A stretch of DNA of 64,000 bases, taken from Casuarina equisetifolia (lineage: Eukaryota; Streptophyta; Magnoliopsida; Fagales; Casuarinaceae). Where the stretch lies: positions 13,018,785-13,082,784 of the forward strand of contig CM052354.1 in the NCBI GenBank assembly GCA_028551475.1, given 5' to 3'. The translations under genes were made by a program, and so were the position numbers. The notes below the pieces were generated by a model, which did not search any database, had not been told where the DNA came from, and saw only the letters and a program-made list of their open reading frames with translations. Position 1 is the first letter of the stretch. The number at the start of each line of letters is the position of its first letter. Below, piece by piece: positions 11,850 to 26,300 of this stretch.

Positions 11850-12211
11850 TTAAACACACATCCATACATGCACTCAATGTCGAACTTGGGACTAAGAGAT
11901 CGGTTTCTAGTAGTGCCTACAGCATTAGTTATGGAATCTAAATTTTCATCTTAGGGGTTGTTTTGTTTTCCTGTTTATTCAGCCGGGGACTACGAAATTA
12001 ACTGCAGAAGAGGTTGAGGAAGAACTTAGTGGATACTGGCCGGAGTTCATGCCCGTCTTACATCAAGCTTTGGTTGAACATGACTATCTTATGCTTGTAC
12101 ATGATGCGTATGTGACCGATCAGATTCAGATTATTTTGTTGTTTATTTCTTTTTATTTGTCATGTTTGTGGATAACTCGCATTAGTGATCTTTTGCAGGG
12201 TTCTCAAGTAA
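10678..12211 (+). CDS. Pseudokinase + KEN-domain protein (IRE1/RNase L-like), N-terminus unresolved
   Basis: Five exons join in frame: to 11060, 11138-11401, 11479-11782, 11983-12107 and 12199-12211, all with GT-AG borders, giving about 362 residues from 10678. The first part is kinase-like. YVMEHYEQNFQHWLQ and VLRGIGYLHHVK resemble the hinge and the helix before the catalytic loop, but HRD is replaced by HSN and DFG by TGM. It should therefore not phosphorylate. The second part (LLNVENHPIFLSPLQRLSY..., then RNVVAHLKDNFGRE and EEVEEELSGYWPEFMPVLH) matches the KEN ribonuclease-type domain that follows the kinase in IRE1, in a truncated form lacking sensor and membrane segments. The start is uncertain. 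The only nearby ATG (10634) opens a different frame that stops after 22 codons, so either an upstream exon exists or the copy is frameshifted. Confidence 0.6.
11818..11847. repeat. TA microsatellite in intron
   Basis: A TA dinucleotide run lies in the third intron of the KEN-domain gene. Confidence 0.9.
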
Positions 12212-13704
12212 AACAACTAGGGTTTTTCTCACGAAAGAGTGTGAGACAGGTTTGTTTTGAGCTTATTTGATTAGTTTTCTGATTGATTTGTTTAAAGTTA
12301 CATAGCAGATGCAAATTTAATAACTATAATCGTTTCTTTTCTGTCTATCAAAAACCTATTCAAAAGTGAAAGAAGTGGTAAGGTTTAGAAGAACAGTCCT
12401 TTGTATTGGTTTTTAAGCAACTCTCTGATCTGTAACATACAAAGAAGTTGTAGAATGTGTAAAGTGTATGACCTTTCGTTGTTGTTCAAAGGCAATTACT
12501 AAAAAAAAAAAAACAAAAAATCAAAGATTAGCCTTTGTTTGGGATATTATGATAGTTTGAGTGTGAAAGTCTTACACAAGAAGTGTGATCTCTTATGGTA
12601 AGACTTAATTAAATGAAATGACCTTTGAACTTTTAAGTTAACTTTTACATTGAGTTATTAGTCTTTTCAAGATGGTATTATGAGCCTAGGCTGAATCTTT
12701 TCCACCTGATTGACCTTGAACCTAACATTTGTCAACATACAAGGGCATATGAACAAAATAAAAAGTTTTATACTAAAAGTATAATATATTGTAATGAAAC
12801 TTAAATAAAGGAAATGTCCATTTAATTCTTGAGTTATCTTTTAAATTGAGTAATAGATCTTTTTAAGAGTTTATATTTTAAAGATATTTATTAATGTGAT
12901 GGAAAATGCATGCCGATCTCTATTATGTTAATCTCTTATCTTCTTTCATTTGTCTTTTCTTCTTCTTTTTTTCTTTTTCATTATGATTTAGTAAAGGGTG
13001 ACCAGAAAATGTATTTATAATGGTTTGTCCTTGAGGTCCTGATAGTCGTAAATCTGCAGGTGGTGGGCTTTTTGCTTTCCTAGCTAGTTTTGGAAGAGCT
13101 TGGACAGTGTATATATGTACTGCAACTACTCGTGAATCTGTACATATGTGCTTTACGTGGGTTTCTTCAAGCCTTTGTAAATGAACTCTAGCCTGCTTCC
13201 GCACTGCCTTCTTGGAGCCCAAGTACCATCTGCTTTTCTAATGAGTCCTGTTTGTTCCGAGTGTAATCTATAAATCATGCTGTTGATATTGCTGGTGGAT
13301 AAGAAATATAGCCTTCTAGCTAGTTGTGATTACTTTTTGTTGATCCAGACAATCTTGACACTTCCCCAGGGCATTGAAACAGGTTAAGTTTGTGGCAACT
13401 TCTTCTTGGGTCTAGGTTGTAAAAAGAAACAACAAACATTTCATCTAAAATATCATGTTAAAAAGATTCAAACAACCCAAAAGTTAACTATGACTTGCTT
13501 TGCACGAGGAAAGGTATATAAGATGTTATTAAGATATCAATAGACTTAATATGTAACTCAAAAGTCAACTTAGGACTTGTTAATACCCACTATTCTATAA
13601 ACAAAATTCTTAATATATTTTTTAATTATATGAGACTCATTGTCCACAATTCAATAGATAGGATGATATCCCTTAAAACATTTTCAAACTTGACATCAAC
13701 TTAA

Positions 13705-13915
13705 AGACATTTTTATGAAGGTCCATTGTGGTCATTAACATTTTCATTTATTGTTTAAATTTGAAGCTTTTAATTTATACAAAAATCCAAAGGAATGTTC
13801 CTTCAACATCTTCAGGCTTCATATCAGCCACCAAACATTTTTATAAGGTCTAATACAGTTGTCAACATTCGCATTTATTATTCAAGTTTAGAGTTTTTGA
13901 TTTATACAAAAATTC
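13705..13915. repeat. Imperfect tandem repeat, two copies
   Basis: The segments 13707-13785 and 13836-13912 share CATTTTTATxAAGGTC at the start and TTTATACAAAAATxC at the end, with a period of roughly 130 bases. Confidence 0.6.
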
Positions 13916-14459
13916 GAAATTTGTAATTGCAAATGTTGAAGCCCTTTGTTATGAGCTTTATGGTTAGGCCTAAGCCCATTTATTTGTAAATTTACTGTGC
14001 AGCTAATATTGGTTACTATTTTGTGGTAATTGTATATATCATGCAAACTCTTGTAAAGAACTTTGTTCATCAAGTAATACACGCACAAGCCTTTGCAAGT
14101 CCATATTGTTGTCTTGGAACGTTGCACTGCTGCCTCCCGCGTGCATTATCTTTCAACACCTTGTTTTCGTTATAATTATTGATTGAAATTAAATAGATGA
14201 AAATTCTAAATGAAGTTCAACAAAGGCTAGACCGAATTTTAATCCTGAAAATAAATATTAAGAAGTAAATCAAGCTGACTTTGTGATAAAAAGTTATGTC
14301 AAGCAACGAAATTCAATCCTTCAAATATTATAGACTTTGTTATAATTAGGCATTTTTTTATTTGATATTCTTCTATAATCTTAATGAAAACATTTTCTCA
14401 TAATTATTGAATTTATCTATTACAGGAGCATTAACTTTGCAATTGACAAAGTAACACCA

Positions 14460-14486
14460 ATATTATTATCATTATTACTATTATTA

Positions 14487-14521
<35 letters not shown>

Positions 14522-14522
14522 A
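14460..14522. repeat. ATT/TTA trinucleotide microsatellite
   Basis: A long run of TTA/ATT repeats with a few interruptions. Confidence 0.9.
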
Positions 14523-16410
14523 TATTTATATTGTCTCGATAGAGAATTCGTATTAAAGTAATATCCAAATGTAGAAGACAAACAATAACTAAATAAAAAA
14601 AAAAAATTTGGCATGCTTTATGATACTGCCACATCCCTAAAAAGCTAATGATTGGAGAAAAACATCACACTCTTATAAATACCAAAGTATCTTTCTAGTT
14701 GCCAAATCTGTGACTTGGACCACATCATGTTCACTCTCAGCCCAAGCTTTGCGTAGGTTGACTGTACCACCAAGGGATTTTAGTCCCAAGGATCTTCCTT
14801 AGGGATGTTGAAAACTAAAGGCTAAAGAGTGCTTACATGAAGTAATAATAATAAAAAAAGTGACCATGATGGCGACCAGACAAAACTAATATGAACTATT
14901 TGACAATTAGAGAGTTTTAACAACCATTATAAACAACTCATTTCCTGATAGATTTCAAGGTCACCCTAATGCTCATAATTAATTGCTACCTAATCTTGGC
15001 ATCCACTATAAGTCATCTAGTACTTTTGTCATCACCTTTTGGCCGCTGTAGCTACTACCATTATGGATCGGCACCGACCATGGACTTCTACGACAATATA
15101 TGTTTTCTTTAATTTTTATTTTCTTAATTTTTGTTTTACTCTGTGAAAAGTGGTCTCAAAGATGTGTATCTAGATATTTATTTATTTTTGGAGAAGTGTT
15201 TTGCTGTCTCAATGAATTTTATTGTTTATGTTGAAGTGTGTCATTTGTTTATATAATTAAATACTTCAATAAATGAACGTTTATAAAAAATAAAATAAAA
15301 TAACATTACCAACTAGACTACATTTAGATGCAAATGAATTATATTGGTAAACCATCATGAGTTAAAAAAAAAAAGATTGTACCTCAAAAATCTTAATAAA
15401 AATATAAGAAAAGGAAATGAGAGTAAGTTAAGAAGATTTTTTAATTTTTTATTGAAAGAAAAAAATATGAGAGAGTTGCAAGAATATCATTTGATTCTTA
15501 ATTCATTATATTAAGTTTACTAGATTAATTATACAAAAATTGATTATCATAATCATAACATCACATATATATGAAAATTCTACAAGAGAACTAATTTCAA
15601 AAGTTTCTTAGAAGTCTCCATTGTGTCATAGATTTCTTTCTTAACATAAACAGTTTCATAAAGCCTCTCCCTAATAGGGTTAGAAAGAGTTCAGAGTTTT
15701 GGATTGATCACCACACTTAAATTTGTTTAATCAATTTAAAAAATGGTAAAGAGCATCCTTTTTTACATCAAGCTTACCCAAACACATATAAAATAATTTA
15801 AGCAAATATCTCAAAAATAGGAAATGCTGATACCTTAAAACAAGTCAAAGATGGTAGGAACAAGTCATTTAATACACATTTAAGCATTTGAATTCTACCT
15901 AACAGTATTATTTAACTATCAAAAAACAAGTTTTGTCAACTACTTTGTGCATATAAAAAATTTAAAGCAATTTTTCATAAGGTTTAAAAACAAAACTCTT
16001 CAACTAACTTAAAGCTACCTCAAGAACCTAACTAGCTTAAGACTACCTCAAGATCCTTTCTTAGTAATGTAACATTAGATTTTCACACTTCAATATGTCT
16101 CTTCACCGTAATAGTCTAACATAGATCAATATTGTAATGCCAATGCTCCTTTCCAATGTCAAGCTTATTGTTTCCAACAAGATGTGCTTAATCAAAGACT
16201 TCTTTGAAGTATAAATTGCAAATCTACGTAAGAAAATAAAAAAAAAAATTGAATAAAGACATTTACAATATTGCATCAAAATAAACTTTGCTCATTGATA
16301 ATCAATTCTATATGTGTTTGATTTTGATAACTCTTAACCTAATTTGGATATATATATTTGTTGGCAGAAGATTTATTAGTTATAATATCGAATGAGTTAT
16401 TTTATAGGTT

Positions 16411-17342
16411 TTAATTAAAAAATCCTTTAACCGACAAAGGCTGATGATAGATTGTGGAAGATTGCACAGCCATTGTCACCCAACGATAAGAGCATCCAAA
16501 AGGCAACAACCCAAAGTCTATGAACAATTGTCTAATTGAATAGATAAACAATCCAAGTGCCCTGCAATAATTGAGTACAAAGTAAATAACTGCATAGACC
16601 AACTGCGTGTTGTCATGTGCATCTGTCGCTACAGAAGCATCAAAACCGACGGATACGGAAGCGGGTCCATGAACTCGACCATTTCCTACATTCAAAAAGA
16701 GAGTTGTTTAACCTTTACCAGCAAAGGTGTTCGTCTTGGACAAGCAATCTTTTGATGTGATATTCTCTAGTGGCGTTCAGTGAATAAGAAGGTGTTTTCA
16801 TTGATGTCATTGGGCCAGCCATGCCTTGAGCTGTGAAACTTCGTGTCGCGTGCAGGACATCTAAAAACTTGCATTAAATTGTGGTTGATTGTTCGTGTTT
16901 TAGAATTGAAGTCGGCACAGAACTAAATAGTGTAAATCAAAGACCTTTCCATGGTCAAGAACGGTGACAAACTAATCCAGTGCCAGGCACAGTAGCTTGA
17001 GGAATTCCAGCGGAAAAATCTGTTGATGTGATCCAATGCAACGGGTCAACTCTCTGAAAAGTATTACAACATGGCACTTTTTTATCTTTTGATTAATCTT
17101 TTTCTGTCTGTCAACCATGTTCGCAGAAGCCAAGTTTGAGAAGGCCACTGGATGCTTTTCATGTGCAGTAGAAAGGCTCTCTTTGAAAGCAATGGGCGGT
17201 CAGCAAGTGGAATGTGGACTCCCAAAAATAATAATATCAAAATGGGTTCTTATCTCGATCTGCAGAACCCAATTGAAGTCTAGTTTATCGGCAACTCTGA
17301 AAGCAAAGCAGAAGGCAAACCCAGGTGTCGGTGGAGGAGAAG
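16411..17342. other. GC-richer upstream flank of the receptor kinase gene
   Basis: The sequence is richer in GC than the AT-rich region to its left and carries short frames on both strands. One is a minus-strand 94-residue frame with GRVHGPASVSVGFDASVATD and a hydrophobic stretch that I cannot assign. Part of it (about 17100-17342) probably serves as promoter and 5' leader of the receptor kinase. Confidence 0.35.
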
Positions 17343-20300
17343 ATGGCAGTCCGACCGTGTGCTCCAAAGACCAGCATTTCTTTAGCGATGCTTATAGTGC
17401 TCCTATGTGTAGGAGCGAACAAAGTTAAAGCTCAGGCAGGGCGTCTTCCTGATAGTGAAGGTACTTCTTTTTCTGTATATTTTTGCGGTTTTCTTAAGTT
17501 ATGCTCAAGCTGCTCTATAGGGTGCTTGATAGATTGAGCTTCGACTTATTGAAGCGTAAGGTTGGCAGATGGCTATTTTTTTGTTGTTTTCAGCAGCAGC
17601 AGAACAGGCAGAAAAAATAAATGCAGCTAACTGCTAGGAGAAACAGTTCCTAATAGCTAAAAGAAGCAGAATAAGAGAGCAAGTAAATCTGAATTAGTTG
17701 TAATTACAAGAGCTGCAGAGTAATATTTCGAATTTAAAAAGCTTTCATCCTGGATTTATTCAAAATAAAGATTGTATTCCTTACATGACCTGTGACATTT
17801 GGAACATGGTTTTCTCTGAGTTTAGGACTGCTTCCATGGATTCTAACCTCCTTTCTATCCACCTAACAACCACAGCAGTGAAGGGCTTATCCTTCCACAT
17901 TCCAGTGACATGTTCTGGAATTGAGGCAAGAACAGTTTCCAGTGTCTCCCCAAGCAACGAGGCCATATATTAGTCATCCCATGCTGCGGTTCAGCTAAAG
18001 ATCCAATTCCTCCACCCCCAAACGCGCCACCCCCCCCGCCCCCCCCTCCCTTTTTCTCTTAAATCGACCCAAGTTTCTGTATCTCAGAGTTGTTACAAGT
18101 AGGGGAACTTGTTAACAAGTTTTTCTGAACTTTTAGCAGTTTGAAGATGTAGCAGGAGGCAAGCACTACTCTCCATTTCATATAAACTAATACCTTATGT
18201 TTTAGTAGGATTGCTGCATCATACACTACAGTCCGACCGTCTTTGGTAAAGAAAGGTCCTTTTATGGGCCAATACCTAAACTGATAAAAGAAAAGCTCTC
18301 CCTTCTCAATTTTTTGCTCGTCAAATCAAAGGGAAGCATTCCCGACACATTTTCGTATGACATGAAATTGGTTCTTTCAGTAAATATTAGGTGCATAGTC
18401 TATTTGGAACAAACTTAACGGAGTTTGAGGAATCATAAATTTCTCACAACTGAGGTCTTGGTTGCAAATATTTGCTAAATAAACTGCCTGCCTGCTGCAA
18501 TATCAGGACTTACCATTCAACAAGTAGGCGTACTTTCCGAATATTAAGTTCATCATAATGCTGTTTTGCTTTGGCTTTGCTAGATTTCTGTTTTTCATTC
18601 CAGGTAGGGAAGCTGATGTGTTTGATGTGTGCAGTGGAAGCCCTAAGGGAAATAGCTTCACAACTGGGGAAAAATGATTGGAATTTCAATGTAAATCCTT
18701 GCGATGACTCAAGCTGGAGAACTTCAGATGGGGCATTATATAACAGTACTCTAAACTGCAATTGTTCCCTCCCTGATGGTGCATGCCATGTGATTAACAT
18801 GTACGCTTCCTTTCCTTCCCTGACAGGAACTTTATTGTTGTTAAAGTTTAGCATGTGTGGCTTGCTTGAATAGTAATGCAGTTATGCCTTCCACTTCAAT
18901 TTGCACATTTTCCCTTCTTTTTTTGTTCAAATTATCCAAATTAATCTAGATCTTACACTGAATTTTTTAACCATGGATTTAGTAACCTGTCATCTTTCTT
19001 TTCTCTTTCTTTCAAATTTTTCATAAGCAGATTTCTTAAAGGACAGGATCTTGCTGGGACACTTCCACCAGCATTAGCAAAACTACCCTACCTTAAGGCA
19101 GTGTACGAAGAGCTTCCAACTATTTATTTTTCCTGTTGTTACCACAAACTAGACTTAATGCTCCTGTATTAACGCCACTCTTTTCTCTTGCTGATAGTGA
19201 TTTCAATAGGAACTACCTCACTGGTTCAATACCAAGAGAATGGGCTTCTTTGAAGTTGGAAATGCTGTAAACAACTTACTGAACTTTCTCATCCAAGGTT
19301 TGCAACTTAAAAGGGTAATTATTGAACTAATGGAATGAATCAAGTGCAGGTCTGTCAGTGCAAATAACTTATCAGGACCAATTGACTACTTGGGAAATAT
19401 TACCACGCTCAAAACTTTGTATGTCCTAGATGCTTGTGTTCAACTTTTATAAGATTTCACTTTGTTTTAGCTTTGCTCTAATATTAAAGGCCTACGTTTC
19501 AGGACTCTAGAGAGCAATCTGTTTTCTGGACCTATTCCTCCTAAGCTTGGGAACTTGGTTGACTTAGAGAAACTGTTAGTATTTATTTCTTTCCTTTTAT
19601 CTTTTTCTGAGAAAAAATTAATTAAGCATTTATAAATATTTCCTAAGAATTTAGCCTTAGAGTGAGTCTAACCAGTCATAAATTTCCATCTGGTGGCTGC
19701 AGTGTTCTTAATGCTAACAATTTCACAGGAGAGTTGCCTGCCAGTCTCACTAATCTGACCAAACTAAGAGAACTGTTAGTTGCCTTTTTCATTGCTTTCT
19801 TCTTGAAAATATTCAATTTTGTATTTCACTCATTATTGTTTCTATTTCACCCATATGCAGAAGGATCAGCAGTAACAACTTCACTGGAAGAGTGCCCGAC
19901 TTCTTTCAAAGCTGGAAACAGCTCCAGAAGTTGTAAGTCATTTTCCTCCCACAATGCTGTGCAAATTTCTTCTATCCTAAATTTCCAGGTGTAATCTAAA
20001 TCCATTTGGATTGTGTCCTTTACAGAGAGATGCAAGCCACTGGTTTCAAGGGTCCCATTCCTTCTAATATTTCTGTCTTGAGTAATTTGACAGAGCTGTG
20101 AGTTCTGCTCTCTAACTGCAACTCCTTAGTGCATAGTCTCTACAGTATGATCAAGTGATTTTTCTAAATTAGAAAAATGAGTTTCTGAAGAGAATAATGC
20201 TTAATGATGAAGTAATTTGGTGCAGAAGGGTTAGTGACTTAGTGGGAGATGGTTCAACTTTTCCGCCATTACATAACATGAAAAGCCTGGAAAAGTTGTA

Positions 20301-23300
20301 AGGCATTTTTATGCTGTAAAATGTTCTGCAATTGAATAATACTCCTTTTATAGCAAAAACTTACTTGAGTTGGTTTATTGTTCAGGATGTTGAGGAACTG
20401 TAATATCACCGGACAAATCCCTCCATACATCTCGGAACTGAAGGCAGTTAGAGTCTTGTAATTCTTCTGTTTGTTTTTCTCTCTACTTTTTACTAAAGTG
20501 CATGGTAATCAAGACATGGATACTGTAATTGCATTAAAGTGTGGAAGTTATCCTATCAGCTGAAGATCTTTTTCTTGGCCTGAAGAAGTTGGAGACTTTT
20601 TCATATTAGTTTGACAAAGCAGGATGTAGCATTAGTGTTCATGTTTCAAGACGGTGATGGTATCTGCTCTGTAATAACGTGACTTACAAGGTCCAGGCAG
20701 AATGTTAGGCAAGTTCACATAAAGAGTAGTAAGATAATGGAATTGCACCGGTTTAACATATTTGTGCATGTCAATTTGGGCATTTTTGATAACTGAGAGT
20801 GTCTTGTAAATAAACCACATAATACGGAAAGTTACAAGTGGAATTTTATTCTCATTTCATCTCATGAAAATAAGTAGATATTTGGATGCCTAATTGTATG
20901 CTTTCCTCTAAAATATTCCATAATAGCATGGTAATGAGATGAATCAAGCTCAATCAAAAATGTTTTGGGGTTGTGACTAGTCATTTAGTTTTAACCAGAC
21001 ATGGATACTTGTTTTAGAGAGTGTTTGACGAGACAAATCCTATCTGCTTCAGGCCATTGCTTCAGTTACCATATCTAGGCACACCAGTTCAGTGATTCTC
21101 ACTTGGGTTATTCTATGCAGCACTGCACTGATCAGACATACACTAGGTGGTCTTGGGGTATGAATATAAATGAAATATATGTACACCTTCCTTGATTAAG
21201 TTGTTGATATCCTATCAGCATCTCTACCAATATTTGTTTTCTATGTTTTTGTTAATATAGGGACGGGCTACACTATTAAAAAATTTACTGATAATAGTAG
21301 GTTTAGAAGAGAGGAGGTGTGTGGAAGACAAAAGTTGCAAATGGTTTTCCCCTGGCACTTTAAAATCCAGAAGAATGGTCAGAAGACATTAGAGATGTTT
21401 AAATAAAAATAGCAGTTACTGTGCCATTTGTAGAGAATTCACCTATCCTTTTACAGAGTTTTCTAATTTCCTTTTTGCATAGAAATCAAAGTATAATTTT
21501 CTACTTGTTTTCTTCTCGTGGTTTTCCCCTGTCCACTCAGCTTCTGCATTAAAAACATCAGTCTCCATGGTCTTCTTGTCTTCTTGACCCGGAGATCCAA
21601 GAATCTTGTAGAGTAGGTTTTGGTCATATCCTAAATTTTGTATGGTTTCCCTTGCACTATACTGCCTTAGTCAAAGTGATTGCAGAAGTCCTAGTCTTTC
21701 TATTTTTCCTTTATTCTTTTCTTTCGTAAGTTCTTGTCTTCCCTTTTGATCTAATGAAATTCTTGTCTTTCCAGAAAGAATAAGGTGCTCCTTGGCCTAT
21801 TAGTTCGTCTTGTCAATTTCCATCTCTTTCAATTCCCTTCTTCATTTGGGAAACACTCATCTGCCACACAGACAGTTCTTCACTCAAAAAATTGTTTATA
21901 ATGCTTTCCTCTTATGACATCTGTTTTCTTTCTTTAATTTTTTCTTTTCTTTTGCAGAGATCTCAGCTTCAACAGATTGGCAGGAGAAATACCAGACTTT
22001 GGAGATATAACAGAATTGAGCACCATGTAAGCAATCTAGACACATGATAAAGGCTAGCTTACAGCATGATGACTGCAGGAGCCATGTTAGTGTGTGTTAA
22101 GCTTATTAACTTTCTTCCTCAAAAAATTCAAAGGCTTTTGAATTCTCTCTCTCTCTCTCTCTCTCTCCCTCTCCCCTGCCTTTGAATGGATGATATAGCT
22201 AATAGTTTAATCTTTTTTATCAGTTTTCTAGTTTTTAATCCATGCAAGTGTGCGATTCTCTCGAAGTTAACTTTAAGAGAAGTAGCAGAGCACAGATTGA
22301 CAGGGTCATCGCCTTTAGGATTGTAGCCTGATGAAGAGATGATGGAATTTTTTTAACTCTCATCTACTTGGAACAGGCTATTATGATAACAAGTCATGTA
22401 CCAAGGCTTTGTACATTTTAATCATCTCACAGATGTTCAGAAATTTAGTTTTCATCTATGAATGTCCAAAATGGTAACCATCTGATTGCTTCTAAACCTT
22501 TTTGGTTCTTTTGATCATGGGACAGATATCTGACAGGAAATTTACTCAGTGGGCCTATTCCAGAATGGATCAAGAGCAGAGATAGCCGCTAGTACGTTTT
22601 CCACCCTAACTTCATTAGAAAGTATGACATATTCATTCCTGTAGTTATGACACTTATATTGGACCACATAAGCTTATTTGTTTAGGTTGATGACATGATG
22701 CCTTATTTATCTAGATAGATATACATGAAATGTTACTTTCACTGGTGCTTTATTGCAAGATCTCAGTAAGCATACGTTGTGGAGAACATTCTTTTCTTTT
22801 CCAGTGGTTGACATAATACGGTTTTTCTGGAAACTTTGTTTTCATTTTCCTTTATGTAGTATCACCTAAAAAAACTGTCAAACTTCAATTCGAATGTTTG
22901 ATGTTGTTTTTATTTCTGGCAAGCCAACCCGATATGCAACTAGTTTTTTTATTTTTTATTTTTATCATTTTTTTAAGTGTTGACACTACCAATATGAAGT
23001 TTTAGAAATGTTTAATGTCATAATTTGATTGCATTTCTTTTCTAGAGTACTGGTAATACAACCACTCTCAGAATAGCAAGACGAATGGTATTAACTATAT
23101 TCATTGGTTGTTTAGCTAAGTGTGGTAGGAAAGCCTAAAATGCTTGAGTCATGTGTGATTAGTATGGTAATATGTTTGTACATGGTTCTTTGGATCATCA
23201 GATTCTTTCTGATGCAATATTCATCCTAATTGGGTTATTTAAGCAAGAGCATGAAATGATTTACAATAAGAAATAAGCAATGCTTTTCTCTGCGGTGGGG

Positions 23301-26300
23301 GGAATTACAAATACTAAAAAAATCTGTTGTTGTGCAGCCAAATAGACCTATCATATAACAATTTTACAAAAAGCTCTGCACCAAATACTTGTCCCGACAA
23401 CATGTAAGAAATGTTTTGTCTTAAGATCAACCTACTTGGGTAATAATAATTCTTATTTAAGGAACTAATATGTTTGTAATTCAACAGAAATTTGTTCAGA
23501 AGTTTCTCTGAATCAGACAACTCGTAAGTATCTAACTTCTTATATTCTAGGAAGAACCTTCTCCTCTCTCTCTCTCTCTCCCCTCAAATTCTCATTTCAG
23601 TTTTGACCAACATGCTAATTCTTCTTCTTTTTGCGGTGTTTTATTTTAGGATAGTCTCTGAATGTTTGAAGAATAGTCCATGTTCAAAAGGTACATCTAT
23701 TAGTTTCAAAAGAAAATTTATTCCTTCATTTTTTTTTAAAAAAATGATAGAGCTTTTATTCTGCATAAGAACAAGATTAAACTATGTAATATCTTTGCTA
23801 TCGTGTTTGATTGCATCTAATTACCTTGAAATGATACCCTCCAGATCAATACTCATTGCATATAAATTGTGGTGGAGACACAACCACCATTGGAGACATC
23901 CAGTACGTGGCAGATTTAGAGCCGGGAGGATTAGCAAAATTTGTTCGCATGAATGGGGATACCTGGGGCTTTAGTAGCACAGGTGATTTTTGGGATGTTT
24001 TCAGTACGGCAAAGGACTTCATAGCAGAAAATCAGTCCGTGCTTAGCATGAATGACTCCTCACTATACATGAATTCTCGTCTCTCTCCACTCTCTCTAAC
24101 CTATTATGCACGATGCTTGGCAAATGGAAATTACACTGTAAAACTTCACTTTGCTGAGATAATATTTCGAGGCAATAAATCTTTTCGCAGTGTTGGAAGA
24201 CGGATGTTTGATGTTTATATACAGGTACAGATGGTGAAGAAGTTTTTTTTTCTTCTCTGTTTGGAATAGAAGATTGTTTAAAGGAATTACTTTGTTGCAG
24301 AATGTGCTGGTGTTGAAGGACTTTAATATTAAAAAGGAAGCACAAGGAGTTGACAAAGGAACCATTAGAAAATTTACTGCACTTGTTGAGGATAAAACTT
24401 TGGAAGTTCGCTTTTATTGGGCTGGAAAAGGGACAAAAGATGTACCAACTAGAGGAACATATGGCCCTCTTGTATCAGCTATCACCATAGACTCTGGTGA
24501 GTAACATAAGTTGCATACTCTATCTTGTGTCTTTAACATGTTGAAAGATTGCTATTTTATTTCTTGCTCTCTTTCTCTTACAACATACTGAATTTCTCAA
24601 TTTTCATGTCTTCTTCTCTGGGAGTAGATTTACAAAATCAAAGATGTTTTATGCATGGTGGATGAAGCAGTAACCATACCTATTGAATGCAAAATAAAAT
24701 TATTTGCAAGAAAGATTAATGTAGAGCTTGGTGGAAGACTTATCCAGATTTTTGCCTTATACCTTTCTTTCATTCTATGTTACTAGCTGACCCTCTTCTA
24801 TGCTATATTTACATTTTCATATGATTATTCTACAAAATGTGAAAGAAAAAAGTGCAGTCCTACAATCACGGTTTTCAACTACCTTTTTTAACAGATTTTA
24901 GTCCTCCTGATGATGGGAAAAAGAAGATATTTCTCGCCATTGGAATGGCAATTTTGGCTTTGGTTCTTGTATTGATAATTTTAGGAATTCTTCGATGGAG
25001 AGGCTATTTAGGAGGCAAGAAATCAAACGAACAAGGTAATCTAGTTCAACTATATCAGACAGTCATAGCACCCAAGTAGTGTTGTTATGCTTTAAGTTGT
25101 AGTCCAACATCCTGACTGCATTTATTTTGCAGAGCTAAGAGGAATGGATCTGCAAACTGGTTTTTTTACCTACAGGCAAATTAAAGCTGCCACTAACAAC
25201 TTTGATCCTGCAAACAAGCTTGGGGAAGGTGGTTTTGGATCTGTCTACAAGGTAATCAACAATTGCAACATTTTCTTCTTTCTTTATAAGAATCCATTTG
25301 ATATATTTTTCTTTCTATTTCCTCTTTTTCATTTTTTTTCCTTTTAAAGTAGATTTTATACATCACTAATAGTGAAAATTATATTGTCACTGCAGGGCAC
25401 ATTATTAGATGGCACCATCATTGCTGTTAAACAGCTTTCTTCTAAATCAAAACAGGGAAACCGAGAGTTTGTGAATGAAATCGGAATGATTTCTGGTTTA
25501 CAACATCCAAATCTTGTGAAACTATATGGATGTTGTATTGAACGAAAGCAATTATTGTTGGTCTACGAATACATGGAAAACAATAGTTTGGCACACGCTT
25601 TGTTTGGTAAGCTTTGTGTTTTGTCCTTGGCATATATATTATCTTCACTCTAGAGAGAACTGGAGTTGAATGCCACGGATAATAGTGGTTCAACTATAAT
25701 CTTATAGAATATTGACTGAGCTATATAAACCAAGTGCAGGTCAGGAGGAAGGTCCTGTGAAATTGGATTGGCATACAAGGCAAAGAATATGTGTTGGCAT
25801 AGCAAGAGGTCTAGCTTTCTTACATGATGAATCTCCTTTAAAAATTGTTCATAGAGACATTAAAGCTAGCAATGTACTGTTAGATGGGGCCCTTAACCCT
25901 AAAATATCTGATTTTGGATTGGCCAAACTGGATGAAGAGGAAAACACCCACATTAGCACCCGAGTTGCAGGAACAATGTGAGCCAGCTTTATTTCTTTCC
26001 TTCACTATCATTATCAAAATTTATTTATTTTTTCTTTTTATTTTTCTGCACAAATGCATCATTATGTCTCTAAGGTTTAGTTTGTTCCCCAATAGTTGAT
26101 CCAAGTGAGGTGGAAATTGAGGTATTCTTATATGAGTTTAAGTATGTGCAGCCCCATGAAAAAAGTCCTAGCTTAAGTATTAATAATGGGTTTTTTTATG
26201 TGAAGCCCTTATTTGATACCTAATTATGCCTTTTAATCATACTTTTGTATGATTTACATGCTTAGTTTGTCTCATGGGAAGTGAGTGGATTACGAACTTT

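Larger units (their letters stand above)
12290..16400. other. AT-rich intergenic region with simple and tandem repeats
   Basis: No gene recognised. The region contains A-runs near 12500, an imperfect tandem duplication at 13705-13915, a possible LTR-like end at 13930-14150 and a TTA-type microsatellite at 14460-14522. Open frames here are short and AT-biased. Confidence 0.45.

Noticed and set aside
14420-14634. Frames with runs of asparagine or isoleucine
   Set aside because: They are translations of the TTA/ATT microsatellite.
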